The translations under genes and the position numbers were made by a program. From Cyprinodon diabolis (Eukaryota > Chordata > Actinopteri > Cyprinodontiformes > Cyprinodontidae): 64,000 bases of DNA. Below, piece by piece: positions 33,057 through 44,111 of this stretch; the stretch's first letter is position 1, and every line of letters begins with the position of its first letter. The notes under the pieces are model-generated. The model made no database searches. It was not told the origin of the DNA and saw nothing but the letters and a program-made list of their open reading frames with translations. The DNA is taken from NCBI GenBank assembly GCA_030533445.1, contig CM060068.1, positions 33,304,010 to 33,368,009 of the forward strand, given 5' to 3'.

Positions 33057-34382
33057 CAGTGGCGGCCGGCCCATAGGGGGCGCTAGGGCACTCCCCTCCC
33101 TGATAAGAAGAGAGAAGCGTAAAATATATTTTTAGAAATTAACTCATAAATGTCAGATTTACTCTCTAGAGTGTGTACCTATAAGCAAAACAAATTATAT
33201 AAACTACATTTCCCTACCTACTGTCATTCATTTGTGGATTTCCACAGACAGACTCCTACCGTCTCTGTCTTGGGGCGCTGATCAGACACACCCACATTTG
33301 CAGAGAATCTGTCAATCATGTAATATTGCTTGGTTGAATTTAATGGCCAATCAGCGTCTCAGAACTTTATGGTCTTGGGGCGCTGAAAATACTGCGCTTT
33401 AACAGGCTTCTGCACCCAAGCGCAGGTGCAGACAATTAGAGGGAAGATGGCGAACGTAACGAGCGAGATGCAGCTTCCACCAAATTCGGTGAGATCCTTA
33501 TTTATCTACCCATTTGCCAGAAGAACATCCCTGTTGTAGGATATGAAAATTTCCTGTCATGGTTATTGTGACTGTGACGAATCCACCTCGTCACTTAAAA
33601 CAACCTCTCTAACTTTGCATGCCACACACACATTCCTGTTATACTGTGCTTGTGAGGACCAATCCGCTCGCGCTGAGCCCAGTAGCTCCATTAACTTAAA
33701 ACACACAAGCTGTTCCTGGTTACCTGCTGACGTATTGAGGGTGCACACTTAATATTTCAGTGGGGTTAGCCGTGTGTGTGTGTGTGTGTGTGTGCTACGG
33801 GGACTTGTCATCTTCAGTCTGGCTGCGTCTTTGCTGGGTTCAAACCCAGTTTGGTGTAATTGAATAACTCAATGAATCTGTGTAAAATAATTAAGTTGTA
33901 AAAATTATTTGTTTTTGTACATCAATTGTTTGTGGAGGTAATATATGGACAAAACTGATTAATGAGAAGAAATTAGAAATAAGAGAGCCTGTAGGGGCTT
34001 AAACTATTTAATGAGGGCTGTGGGAAGAAAAGCGGCAATTTTTGTTTTCGTTTCTTTGTTACATTGCTGGTAACTGGAGGGAGGCTGAGGCCCAGAGTAT
34101 CTTGTACTTGTTTTGTTTCTTTTGCACCCTGTTTTGAGTTTTTGAGCACAATAAATCACCAACACTGGTAACCCGACTGAGCCTGGATTCTTGGAGGCCA
34201 AAGAACCCCGTCACAGTGACCCAAATCATCACTGTTAATGTTATTATATAGTAAATTAAATCATTACTGTTAAATTGTATGTATTGTGCAATTGTTTATT
34301 TGAATTCTTATTCCGGATTAGTAGGAGACATACACTAGGCTATATCAGCCCCACCAAAAATATCTTTCACCAGCCGCCACTG
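33057..34382 (+). mobile_element. hAT element with CAGTGGCGG termini, non-autonomous
   Basis: Inverted ends CAGTGGCGGC and GCCGCCACTG flanked by an exact 8-bp duplication GTTACAAC (33049-33056 and 34383-34390), diagnostic of hAT. Removing the element restores the transposase frame of copy 2. Within it, ATG at 33447 opens 14 codons (MANVTSEMQLPPNS) followed by a GTGAG splice donor at 33489, which may be the first coding exon of a lost transposase. A solo LTR sits inside. Confidence 0.93.
33573..34215 (+). mobile_element. Solo LTR nested in the hAT element
   Basis: Begins TGTGACGAATCC and ends CCCCGTCACA (TG..CA with inverted TGTGACG/CGTCACA), flanked by an exact 5-bp duplication GTGAC (33568-33572 and 34216-34220). 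Contains a (GT)n run at 33772-33794 and an AATAAA at about 34150 upstream of the right end. No internal genes remain; this is the product of LTR-LTR recombination. The 5-bp duplication fits a Gypsy-type element or endogenous retrovirus; orientation is from the poly(A) signal. Confidence 0.85.
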
Positions 34383-35190
34383 GTTACAACCAAGGTGGGC
34401 AGAAGAGCATCTCTGAACGCACAGTAAGTCGAACTTTGAGGCAGAGGGGCTACAGCAGCAGAAGACCACACCGGGTGCCACTCCTTTCAGCTAAGAACAG
34501 GAAACTGAGGCTACAATTTGCACAAGCTCATCGAAATTGGACAATAGAAGACTGGAAAAACGTTGCCTGGTCTGATGAGTCTCGATTTCTGCTGCGACAT
34601 TCGGGTGGTAGGGTCAGAATTTGGCGTCTACAACATGAAAGCATGGATCCATCCTGCCTTGTATCAACGGTTCAGGCTGGTGGTGGTGGTGTCATGGTGC
34701 GGGGAATATTTTCTTGGCACTCTTTGGGCCCCTTGGTACCAATTGAGCATCGTTGCAACGCCACAGCCTACCTGAGTATTGTTGCTGACCATGTCCATCC
34801 CTTTATGACCACAATGTACCCAACTTCTGATGGCTACTTTCAGCAGGATAATGCGCCATGTCATAAAGCTGCAATCATCTCAGACTAGTTTCTTGAACAT
34901 GACAATGAGTTCACTGTACTCAAATGGCCTCCACAGTCACCAGATCTCAATCCAATAGAGCATCTTTGGGATGTGGTGGAACGGGAGATTCACATCATGG
35001 ATGTGCAGCCGACAAATCTGCGGCAACTGTGTGATGCCATCATGTCAATATGGACCAAACTCACTGAGGAATGCTTCCAGCACCTTGCTGAATCTATGCC
35101 ACGAAGAATTGAGGCAGTTCTGAAGGCAAAAGGGGGTCCAACCCATTACTAGCATGGGGTACAAAATAAAGTGGATAAAGTGGCCGGTGA

Positions 35191-35192
<2 letters not shown>

Positions 35193-35275
<83 letters not shown>
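35193..35275. repeat. (TA)n microsatellite, right part
   Basis: About 80 bp of TA repeats immediately after the Tc1-like terminus. Confidence 0.9.
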
Positions 35276-35279
<4 letters not shown>

Positions 35280-35429
35280 GTGTGGGTTGATGGCTTCAGA
35301 AATAGATAAATAAATATCATTTATTTATTTCAGTTAGATACTTTACTCTTGTCCACTTTCATTGAACATTATGAGACCAAATAAATCTCAGTCTTGGCTG
35401 CACTAGTCTGCCACAGCTCGTAAGAACAA

Positions 35430-35730
35430 TTAATTTTGTAAATGTGGAGACGGATCAAGTTCCCTCTTGGAAGGGAAAAGAGCATTCTGCAGACATGTTA
35501 ACAACGTCTGTGGAGACCAATGAGGCCCTTTTACAATAAGTGTCCGTTTTAAGTCCACTGCTCTGTGTGTGCGCGTGTGTATGTCTCACCACAGTAGGCT
35601 ATAACGGGTCCCTCTGGTGTCTGCACAAGGGTGGCCATCCGAGACAGACGGTCCTTAATGGAGTGATGCTACACTTTCTCAATCACACAATTAAGGCCTG
35701 GTCTAGAGAAAGAGGGAGAGGGAGACTTTT
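35430..35730. promoter_or_regulatory. Candidate conserved non-coding element
   Basis: Unique block beginning GACGGATCAAGTTCCCTC, with ATGTTAACAACGTCTGTGG, CAATGAGGCCCTTTTACAA, GGTCCTTAATGGAGTGATGC and TCACACAATTAAGGCC. It is repeat-free and flanked by transposons, as a constrained island would be. Texture-based. Confidence 0.4.
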
Positions 35731-36020
35731 AGGCTCACAGCACACTGAGCAAGAAGAGAAGCAGGAAGAGGAGCGGGAGCAGAAAGTGATTTATGTTGTG
35801 GCAGAGAGGGTAAGAGCAGTCCTTGATAAATGGTTTCATTAGAATTAATTAAGAGAACCGAAGATCTGACACAGACAGCGAAGAGACTGAGGGGCAACAG
35901 TGGACATGAGAAATAAAAGAAAGATGAGGGAGAAAAGCAGAGAATAAGTGAGAAACAGATGTCTGAGATTAGAATCAGAAAATGTGTGATATGACAAAAA
36001 AATGTTTTCATGTAGGACAG

Positions 36021-36391
36021 CAGTGGTTCCCAACATTTTTTCACTTGTGTAACCCCTTGGCCATTTTATCATACCATGAGTACCCCCTGTGTCAAACGAG
36101 TTGATTATTTTCCAAAAAATCAAATACAACTGAAAATGAAAAATATTTATTTAATTTCTTTAACTTGAACATTTAATGCTCAGAGATTTCATTCTTTTCT
36201 ATTATAATAAACAAAAACATATATTGCCTAAAAAGTGAATAAGGTTTGAAATCCTTAAGAAAAAATGCATTGTATCCCTATTTTTATTATATTTCTTTAT
36301 CTGGGAATAAAGTATTAAATGTTTTCACTTACCCCTTATAAAGCATTGGCGGACCACTAGGGGTACTAGTAACCCTGGTTGTGAATCACTG
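36021..36391. mobile_element. hAT MITE
   Basis: Ends CAGTGGTTCCCAAC and its imperfect inverse GTTGTGAATCACTG, 371 bp, flanked by the near-exact 8-bp duplication TAGGACAG / TAGTACAG. The CCCCTTGG..GTACCCC subterminal region is typical of hAT MITEs. No ORF. Confidence 0.85.
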
Positions 36392-36459
36392 TAGTACAGA
36401 AATCAGTGTGTGGGTTGATTGTAAATAACGCATGCAGGGCTCCACAATTCTGGGGCTTC

Positions 36460-36505
36460 TTTTTTTGTGTGTCAAAACCTTTTTTTTTGACACACACAGA
36501 TCTCT
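36460..36505. other. Perfect stem-loop
   Basis: TTTTGTGTGTCAAAA and TTTTGACACACAC are inverse-complementary around a short T-rich loop. Could be a recombination scar; no gene context. Confidence 0.7.
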
Positions 36506-36733
36506 TACCCAAAATCTATGTACAGCTGGCCTCATGAAAACTGGGGTCTCCCATTCAGAAGAGGGGCACGTTCTGCGTTTGGACTGATCCTGCATGCGCC
36601 GCAGGCTGTGTTTGTTGGCTGAAGGAAGGCTTTGATGGGGCAAATCACTGCCTCTCTTCCATCAGACGTGTCTATCATCTCATCTCTTTGAATCTTTCAT
36701 CTAGTCCCACAGAGACAGAGGCCAGAACACCAG

Positions 36734-37970
36734 CGTTTCATGTGAAAATGAACCATTGTCTTGTGCACAACATGTAGTTTCACCCCATGCTCTTTAAAAA
36801 CAGGTTCAAACTCAATCAAGTTGTAAAGAAAACATCTGTGAACATTTATTGCCACCAGTCTAATTGCTCTGGGCCACACCATACAGTTACTGTACATTAC
36901 ACCCTTTATTATGACCTTACTTCCCAAAAATAAAAATACAATCTGGTGTAACTAGCTGCCTTTAGCCTCAACCCGTTTATAATCTAATGTAAGCTTAATT
37001 TTTTTTCACTTTTTGTCACTACTGATGATAAATTATTAGGGTTTTCTTCTACCAGCTCTGAAGATAATCATGATAACCATTGTAGGAATAAATGGCATCA
37101 ATTTGCAGCCTAGATCTTCACTTGGCATAAAGTAGTGACTTTTTCTGGCTCATTAAAAATGGACTATGATTTGATTGAAACATTTCAGTGTTGCTCTGGT
37201 TATTTTTTTGTTATTTTCATCATATAAACCTTCAGTTTCAATAGTTTTGGAGCCTCAAACAAGGTTTTCCTTTAAGGATTGCCATTTTGTTTAGCATCAT
37301 CCATTTTCGGATCACCTCTGAAAAGCTTCCCTGTCCTTACTTAAGATTTTTAAAAAAACTAACAGCATGATGCTGCCACAACCATGTTTATATGTTTGGA
37401 TAGGTAATTGAACAATTCTCCATGGATTTTCCAAAACTTTGGATATTGTTTTATGATCAAACCCTGCTAATAGTTTTCCCATCAAAAGTTTTCCAGACAG
37501 TTCCTAAAGAGTTATGGGTGTCTTTTCTGTTTGCCTTCCCTTTAAGCTAGATAAGATGGCAATTCCTTTAAAGGATTGTATTGGGTTAATAATGATAATG
37601 TTTTATATACTCCACAACATTAACACTGAGCTGTCTCCTGTGTTTCCAGGTCTTCACCATGCTGTTTGTTCAATAATCCTCTCAAAGAACAGCTTGATTC
37701 ACACTGGAATTATATTATACACAGGTGGACTCTAAAGGCAGCTGGTTTCACCAGATTGTATTTCTATTTTTAGGAAGTAGGGTCATAATAAAGGGTGTAA
37801 TGTACAGTAACTGTATGGTGTGGCCCAGAGCAATTAGACTGGTGGCAATAAATGTTCACAGATGTTTTCTTTACAACTTGATTGAGTTTGAACCTGTTTT
37901 TAAAGAGCATGGGGTGAAACTACATGTTGTGCACAAGACAATGGTTCATTTTCACATGAAACACTGGGAT
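36734..37970 (-). mobile_element. Tc1-derived element with about 230-bp inverted arms, copy B
   Basis: The arms 36734-36968 and 37733-37970 are nearly perfect inverse complements (for example AATGAACCATTGTCTTGTGC in the left arm). The core 37000-37590 is the antisense equivalent of copy A (31564-32065), including CATGATGCTGCCACAACC. Arms contain the Tc1 5' region (ACTTCCCAAAAATAAAAATA) plus extra sequence not seen in copy A. Both arms are readable as matching short ORFs but these look incidental. Confidence 0.75.
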
Positions 37971-38039
37971 GTGCACATAAAACACTTCTCATGGGCCACA
38001 TCACACAGTTACATTACACCAGAGATGTATAACTAAATG

Positions 38040-38946
38040 ACCAATTTTAAGTTTAATGCAATCATCAAAATTATGACAGCACTGCAGAACATATATATTT
38101 TTCTACTTAAGTCCTACATAATGGTCACCAGCATTAAAGGAAAACGCTGTTTTTTTTTTTTTTACATTGGGCCTCTCAACTAATTCCATGTTCTGTCAGT
38201 TTAGACAGAAGCTAGGCTTGCAGCTGTGTCACACTCTTTCCATTTTTAACACAGACTATGCAAACCTTAAACGGGACTTAAAACTACATGGTTCTCCACT
38301 TCTTCATTCTGACTCTGAGAACTTGATGTCCCAACAAAATGCAAACTTCAATATCAGACCTTTGGACCACTTAGAAACGATCCAACTCGTTTCCCCCTTA
38401 GTACTCCTGGCCAGAGGAACTCCTGCCTCTTTCCAATCCATCTGAATCTCCCATAAACTCTAATAGTTTTTAATGGTTTTACTGACAATCCTTTCAAAAC
38501 TGCAATTGCCCTTATTGTTAGTGCAATTTTTCTTATCACAAGTCTCCTTCCACCAAACATTCTTGGATACAGCACTTTTGTGAACAACCAGTCCCTCCTG
38601 GAAAGACGTTTTGAAGCCTACCATCCATATAGAGTGGATCATTGAATCTCCTCTTGAGGTCTGTCAAAAAAGCAGTCTACTTAACTGTGTAGGCAATAAT
38701 AAGGTTACTGTAAAACATTTAATCTTTAACATTGTTTCATTTAATTGGTGTTTACGTGTAAGGTATAAGCAACAAAATCACAAACATCAGTGCTTTAGAA
38801 ATTTCTCTCAATCTATGATATGATGTCTATCATCTGGAAGTTTCAGCTCCTGAAATAAATGACAGAATATGTATTTAAATTTCCTTTGATTTTCTAATGC
38901 TTTGAGATGTATCTGTCTTCAAAAAAAAAGAAAATAGTCCTTATAA
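38040..38946. other. Intergenic DNA, unclassified
   Basis: Mixed sequence with a T run at 38150-38163. Some stretches look like decayed transposon but I cannot assign a family. No gene. Confidence 0.35.
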
Positions 38947-38950
38947 TTAA

Positions 38951-39316
38951 AGGTATAGTGGATGCTCTTTTTCCGGGTGGATTACCAAAATAAGTGGTCC
39001 TCCTAATTGTCAATCATTCTGCTGATAAGTTTACGTAAGCCTGTCCTACGTGCTCGTCCCCATTTTCACTTACCAGTGGTGAGTCCTACCTAGTGGAAAA
39101 ATTCTAAATCTTATTTTGGAAAGTAAGCTTGTATGAGCAAGCAAACAGCAACTTTTAAACAGAGCGTGCACAAAGAGAAATGGGCTTGTGCATGCTCTTA
39201 CATGCGTTTAATAGGCAGTCCCTCTCTGGAGCGGGTACAGGGTTGTGCATGTGCGTATTTTTTTAACTGGAGAGGGTGGGTCTTTTCAAAATTTCGCGAT
39301 AATCCTCTACTGTACC
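38951..39316. mobile_element. TTAA-flanked MITE (Kolobok/piggyBac-like)
   Basis: Flanked by TTAA at 38947-38950 and 39317-39320. Ends AGGTATAGTGGATG and CCTCTACTGTACC are imperfect inverse complements. Length 366 bp, no ORF of its own. TTAA duplication is the rule for piggyBac and Kolobok; the AGGTA start favours Kolobok. Confidence 0.7.
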
Positions 39317-39320
39317 TTAA

Positions 39321-40109
39321 ACTTAACAAATACATTCTACTTTGAAGTGAGCTGTAACGTATTAACCTCAAAAAATAGATTACATTTTTGTGGCAAGGTA
39401 ACAAAGTGGAGAAAATTTTTAAAAGAAATGAATATTTTTGCCGTGGGTTATGGGTACCAGAATGCAATGAGAACGTAAGCAAATGTAATAAGATAAAATA
39501 GAATAAAAGTATATAACCAATTCGTAATTGAGATTTGGGAAAGGTATTGGTTTATATCTGCTGTTCCCTGCCATTACAAGCTGTTAGTTGAAAGCTCATT
39601 GAGCTGCAGGAGTCAGGGAGAGCCTGTCATTTCTCATCAATCCATCTTGATCTGTTTTAGCTCATGGCTGATGCTAGTGAGGAGACCCTCAGAAAAACCA
39701 TGGAGGCTTCACAAGCTGGAGGCCACAATTAATCTAATTCATCTCCCAATTAATGTTGAACAGCTAATATTTCGGTTAAAGCAGCGCAGGGATGCATCTG
39801 AAAAGTCTGAAATCAAATATGAAAAATTGAAAGTTCGTGTAGCAATTTTTGATCTTTTTTCTTCTTATTTCATCAGTTCTCACCTTCATGTGCCCATCTC
39901 ATTTCATATAGTTGCAGGCACTAAACACATCCAAGCCACGTGTCAAGATTACAGTAGGTAGTAAATAGGTAATACTGTACTTCATAAGTCCAAAGCTGAG
40001 AGAAGATTCCTGTCTCTACGTTTGGGAGACAAAACATTGAAGGAGAAATAGCAAATGGCCCTAAGTGTTAAGCTATGCTCCCTTCCAAAGTTGTTTTCCA
40101 GGAAAATTG
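39321..40109. other. Intergenic DNA
   Basis: Unique sequence. The part 39590-39760 has balanced composition; an ORF at 39599-39961 has no recognisable domain. Confidence 0.35.
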
Positions 40110-40630
40110 GGCAATTGACTAATGGCGTAAACGTTGTGTTAATTACCAGCACCAGCACCCCAAACAGTCGTCTCTGCCTGTAACTAATAAGAAATCAATT
40201 AGCTAATGAATTGGTCATTAAGTGAATAGCTAATCTTGGCCGAGGTACTTTTTTTTAAATTAATGATTATTTTTTTGCCTATGATCCTGGCTAATTGCCG
40301 TTGTCATACAGCGCTCTCAGCTTTCAGCAAGACTAATGAAGCTTCATTAGATCATAACTGGCATTCTTGGAAGATTCCCGAGCAAACCTGCTTCCCAATT
40401 ATTTTTAATTGCCAGACATTCTGCACAAACAACTGCCGCTGCACCTTGCGGAACAGGAGAGCTGCTCTTCGCTTCCTTGTCGACTTCATTTGAGGCGATT
40501 AGAGGGTGTGGGGCAGGGTCGCCGCCGAGCTGCTGTTGTCTGCGGTGGATTTAAAGAGCCAATCGGTTTAGCTTGCTGGGATCATCATTCTGTGCAGAAA
40601 AGCTGTTGCTCCCAACATGCCTGAATTGGC
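40110..40630. promoter_or_regulatory. Strong candidate developmental enhancer
   Basis: About 500 bp free of repeats with exceptional density of homeodomain cores: GTTAATTACC, AACTAATAAG, TCAATTAGCTAATGAATTGG, TTAAATTAATGATT, GGCTAATTGCC, GACTAATGAAGCTTCATTAG, CCAATTATTTTTAATTGCC. The right half is GC-rich. Spacing and palindromes (GAAGCTTC between TAATG and CATTA) look constrained. It lies about 15 kb upstream of shox. No alignment was possible. Confidence 0.55.
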
Positions 40631-41393
40631 TAAGACCCTCTGATGTGCACAGATGCTGATGGCCATGGTTTTAGGTTGACAAACATGGACACACACACAT
40701 ATGCTGACAACAAATTAGATTTAACCAGCAGTAAAGTGCAAATAAAAGCAGGTAAAAGAAAGCACACACTGCTTGCACCACTATAGGTGTACACATGTCA
40801 GCTGATAGAAACAAAGGAGGAAGAGTTTCCACTCAGGAATGAATAATTAATAATAAAAACAAAAGACCTGTTTTTTTACTCCTGTATCTCCCTCTGTTGT
40901 GTGACTTGTAAATCCCATTATAGATCTTCTGTAATGATAGAGTAGCTTATTCTCTCCATGGTGCTCATGCAGTGCATGTTTCCAGTCTGACCCTCCGCAA
41001 GTATCTGTCTACTAAGAGGAGCGTTATGGTAAAAACATAACTCCTGCTGCCATGTCAGGTCTCTTCATATATTATGACAGCTTATCCAGTATTTCCCTTT
41101 TCTCTTCATGCTGGGTCTCACTCTCTATGTTTTAAATTACAAAAGCTAATAAATGGTGTTTCAATGGTTAAGGAGCAACATTGGATGATGAATAAAAATA
41201 ATGAAAAGAAAAATCATAAGTAGACGAAGTGAGAAATAGCTTTGTAAATAAACATACAGTGGTTTGGAAAAGTGTTTGTTTATCATGAGCTGTTCCCATT
41301 TCATCATGTTATGACCTTGTATTTTAAGGTATGTTACTGTAGCACATAACCATCATCTTTTGTTTTTTCTTATTTTTGCAGCAATGGGGGCTC
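40631..41393. other. Intergenic DNA
   Basis: No supported feature. Confidence 0.4.
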
Positions 41394-41560
41394 GTTTTTT
41401 TTTGACAGTAGGCTTACATGAAAGCAGGAATAAGAGAGGCGGAGAGACATCCGCCAAAGCACCACAGGTCGGATTTGAACCTGGATTGGCCACGTCGAGG
41501 ACTAATGCCTCCATACATGGGTCTTGAGCACTAACCACTGCCCCACCTGAACACCCCAGC
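41394..41560 (-). mobile_element. tRNA-derived SINE
   Basis: Antisense reading gives an A-box-like TGGGGCAGTGGTTAGTGC, then ATTAGTCCTCGACGTGGCC and the B box GGTTCAAATCC (41481-41471), then a CT-rich body and an A-rich end (T run at about 41395-41403 on the plus strand). This is the order of a tRNA-headed SINE. Confidence 0.7.
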
Positions 41561-44102
41561 ACATATCAAAACATAAAGGATGCATGCTTATGTTTTATTA
41601 TGGTGCCACCACAATAATTGTCATTAGGGATAATCTGTTGAGAGAGATGCATGCTGCTTTTAGCATCATATTTTGTTTTTCTGTCTGCAGGACAAGTCTG
41701 TCTTGTTACCCCCTCTGAACAATAGATTTCTTTCTGCTAATAGCTTTTAATTAAAGTAAACTCCTAATCATCCTGTCAACAGATTGTTACATTTAATTTT
41801 ATTTTCTCTTGTATTTTCTTCAGTGTTAGCTCAGATCCCAGTGTCCCTGATGCTTGCAAACCCTGATATTCCAGGTTCACACCGACTATGGCGTGGCTAC
41901 GAACTTGATTGAACTCTGTGATGAAGCTGCAATTCTTCTCTGGGTGCAGAACTAGTGATCTTGAGAAAAGAAGTTCATGTGGCTTCATGCTTTTTCCTGG
42001 AGTTTTAGTGCAAAACTTGATATCCATGCATGTAAATATCCTTTAGTATCCTCCAAAAAGCCAGTTTCCTTGTGTTTCTGTTTTGCCATTTTTTTTACAC
42101 GTGATGTTGGCATAAGTTGGTGGTTTGATTTTATTCCAAGATTTACCAAGACTCTTTCCTGTCTGTCCTGTGGCTGATGTGAGTGTACACATTGACTGTA
42201 AGGATTTGGGTTCCTGATGCACCCCAGTGCAGTTGCAATGTATTCCATTTCAGCGTTCAGTGTAAAGCTGGACGTATGACCTAACCCTGCCCCGAGATTC
42301 CAAACAACTTTATCACTGACCTCTCTTGTGAGCTCCTTGTTATGCTCGCCATAGAGTTTCTGTTATTGTTTGTGTTTGTTGTTGTTTTTTTAGCAGCATT
42401 ACTCGAAAAGTTATGAATAGATTTTAATGATTTTTTTTTTTTTTTTTTACCAGAGTTGCGCCTTAAACCAAGTAATAATTCATTAAAATTTTGTAATGAT
42501 CCAAATCATGTGCTAGTTTAGCTTCAGTGTAAGTCACAATGTAGGGCAAAATTTGCTACTCTGGATGCTTCTCCATGTTTTTATGATACTGATTTCTAAC
42601 AAACCTCTGAGGTCTTCACAGAAAAGATACATAGTCAATGGGGCTATATGCATATGCACACCACACATTTAAGATTTTTATTATTTATAAAGAAAATTAA
42701 AAAGGTATGTTTTATTTCTTTTCATGTGCTGTAGTCTGTTTTGGTCTTGCACATAAAGTTAGCCTGGCAAACCAGAGGGATTTCCATGGACCGAACCCAT
42801 CACGCTGCGGTGGGTGGGCTTATAATGCAACAGCACCTTGATTTAACCATAACCACTAAGACAACAGCTGCTTTGGAGCAATATTTTAGTGGTTCTCTTT
42901 GTTATGTCCCCAGTAATCTGTGTACATTGTTACAATTTCAACAACTGGGGGATATAAGAGCTTTTCTTTAAAAAAAAAAAAATGATATTTTTGCTTCACA
43001 TTATTAGAGATCTGATTGGTTCTAAACTTTTTTTTCCGCTAACTCTGTTAGTCACACCTTTAGCTAAAAAAAAGATGTACGAGGCTGTTTAGATTGCTGT
43101 GTGTACCTGCAAAACGTTACCTACCATCACAACAATTTCATTATACAGATCCCAATAATAATTGTCAAAGTGAGGCACAGTCATGCAATCATACCATTAT
43201 CAAATGTATTATAAACCACTTTAAATATTAAATAATCACAGTGAGAGTTACAGTCATGTTTTTGTTTTAGCAGTTTGATTGTGTTGCCATGGTTGTGTAT
43301 CTCAATAATGCCAGGCGCTTCACTCCAGGTGCCTTCAGCTACGTGTGTCTGTGTGCACACATGTGACATGCTGACGAGGGGGCTGGGCCTTCTTCGCTGG
43401 GATGCTGAAGTTTTGAAGGGGGATGAGTGGCACAGCAGATGTCTATCAATATTTAGTAGTAAACATGCCAGGCAGGCAGGGAGACAGTGCAGCTGAGAAC
43501 GTATGAGGTGGTGCAGCTATGAACTGTTGGCTCTCAGTCTAACTGGTTAAACTGGGAGGTAAAGTGTCTCTGAAGCAGGCAGTGCTACAGTAAGACACAG
43601 ATGTGACACCTTACAGTCTACTGGCAATATCTACTCTTTGCTGGAAAGCTTACATTTCTTGGCTTTCAAAGGCATAGAATAAATGATTATCTTGAAAACC
43701 AATACAGATTTGAAAGGTTTCTTTTTTAATTGTGGTTGGAGTTTGAAACTCAGCAATACTTATTTACATTTAAGTTATTTGCAAAACACATAGAAGAAAG
43801 AAACAGCACAGGCTGGGCACTACATGCAGAAAAGTCCACCAACAACAGAGTGTTCACTTTAGATATGAGTTCCAATTTAAGTGACCATATGTCCTGATTT
43901 GTAATCCCACATTTTTCACTTCTGTCCCATAATCCCAAAAAACAAAGTAATTTCCCACAACTGACTGAGTTAAATTAGAAAAAAGTAAATATATATATAT
44001 AGATTTAGATGTCCTTTCGTAATGCTGCAAGAGCAGGGCTGCAGTCGTTGTCACATGGCTGTGCATCTCTCCCACATCATGAACAAGCTGCACACAATGC
44101 TC
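41561..44102. other. Intergenic DNA, partly old repeats
   Basis: The interval 41820-42250 looks like decayed transposon (antisense ORF at 41985-42248) but I cannot name it. A segment starting TAGCCTGGCAAACC at 42760 resembles the left end of the element at 44112. The block 43270-43500 is mixed unique sequence. No gene. Confidence 0.35.
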
Positions 44103-44111
44103 CTAAATCTG

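Larger units (their letters stand above)
32778..35152 (+). pseudogene. Tc1/mariner transposase split by a hAT insertion
   Basis: Same frame as copy 1: 32778-33056, then continuing after the hAT element and its target duplication from 34391 to TAG at 35152. Catalytic motifs [19 protein letters not shown] and NPIEHLWD are all present. It has one nonsense codon, TAG at 34886-34888, where copy 1 has TGG. Inactive because of both the insertion and the stop. Confidence 0.9.
32630..35191 (+). mobile_element. Tc1/mariner element, DD36E (Incomer-like), copy 2, interrupted
   Basis: Left end CACTCACCGGCCACTTTATT at 32630, right end GTGGCCGGTGAGT near 35191, inserted in a (TA)n array. It is colinear with copy 1 except for a hAT element at 33057-34382 and a short duplication (ATAAAGTGG twice) before the right terminus. 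Without the hAT element its length is close to copy 1. Confidence 0.92.

Noticed and set aside
36697..38036. Two near-identical short proteins (VIIKGVMYSNCMVWPRAIRL) on opposite strands, suggesting a duplicated gene
   Set aside because: They are the two inverted arms of one Tc1-derived element; no known domain and no independent gene signals.
41394..41560. Possible genuine tRNA gene (B box present)
   Set aside because: No cloverleaf closes around it; an A-rich end and CT-rich body mark it as a SINE.
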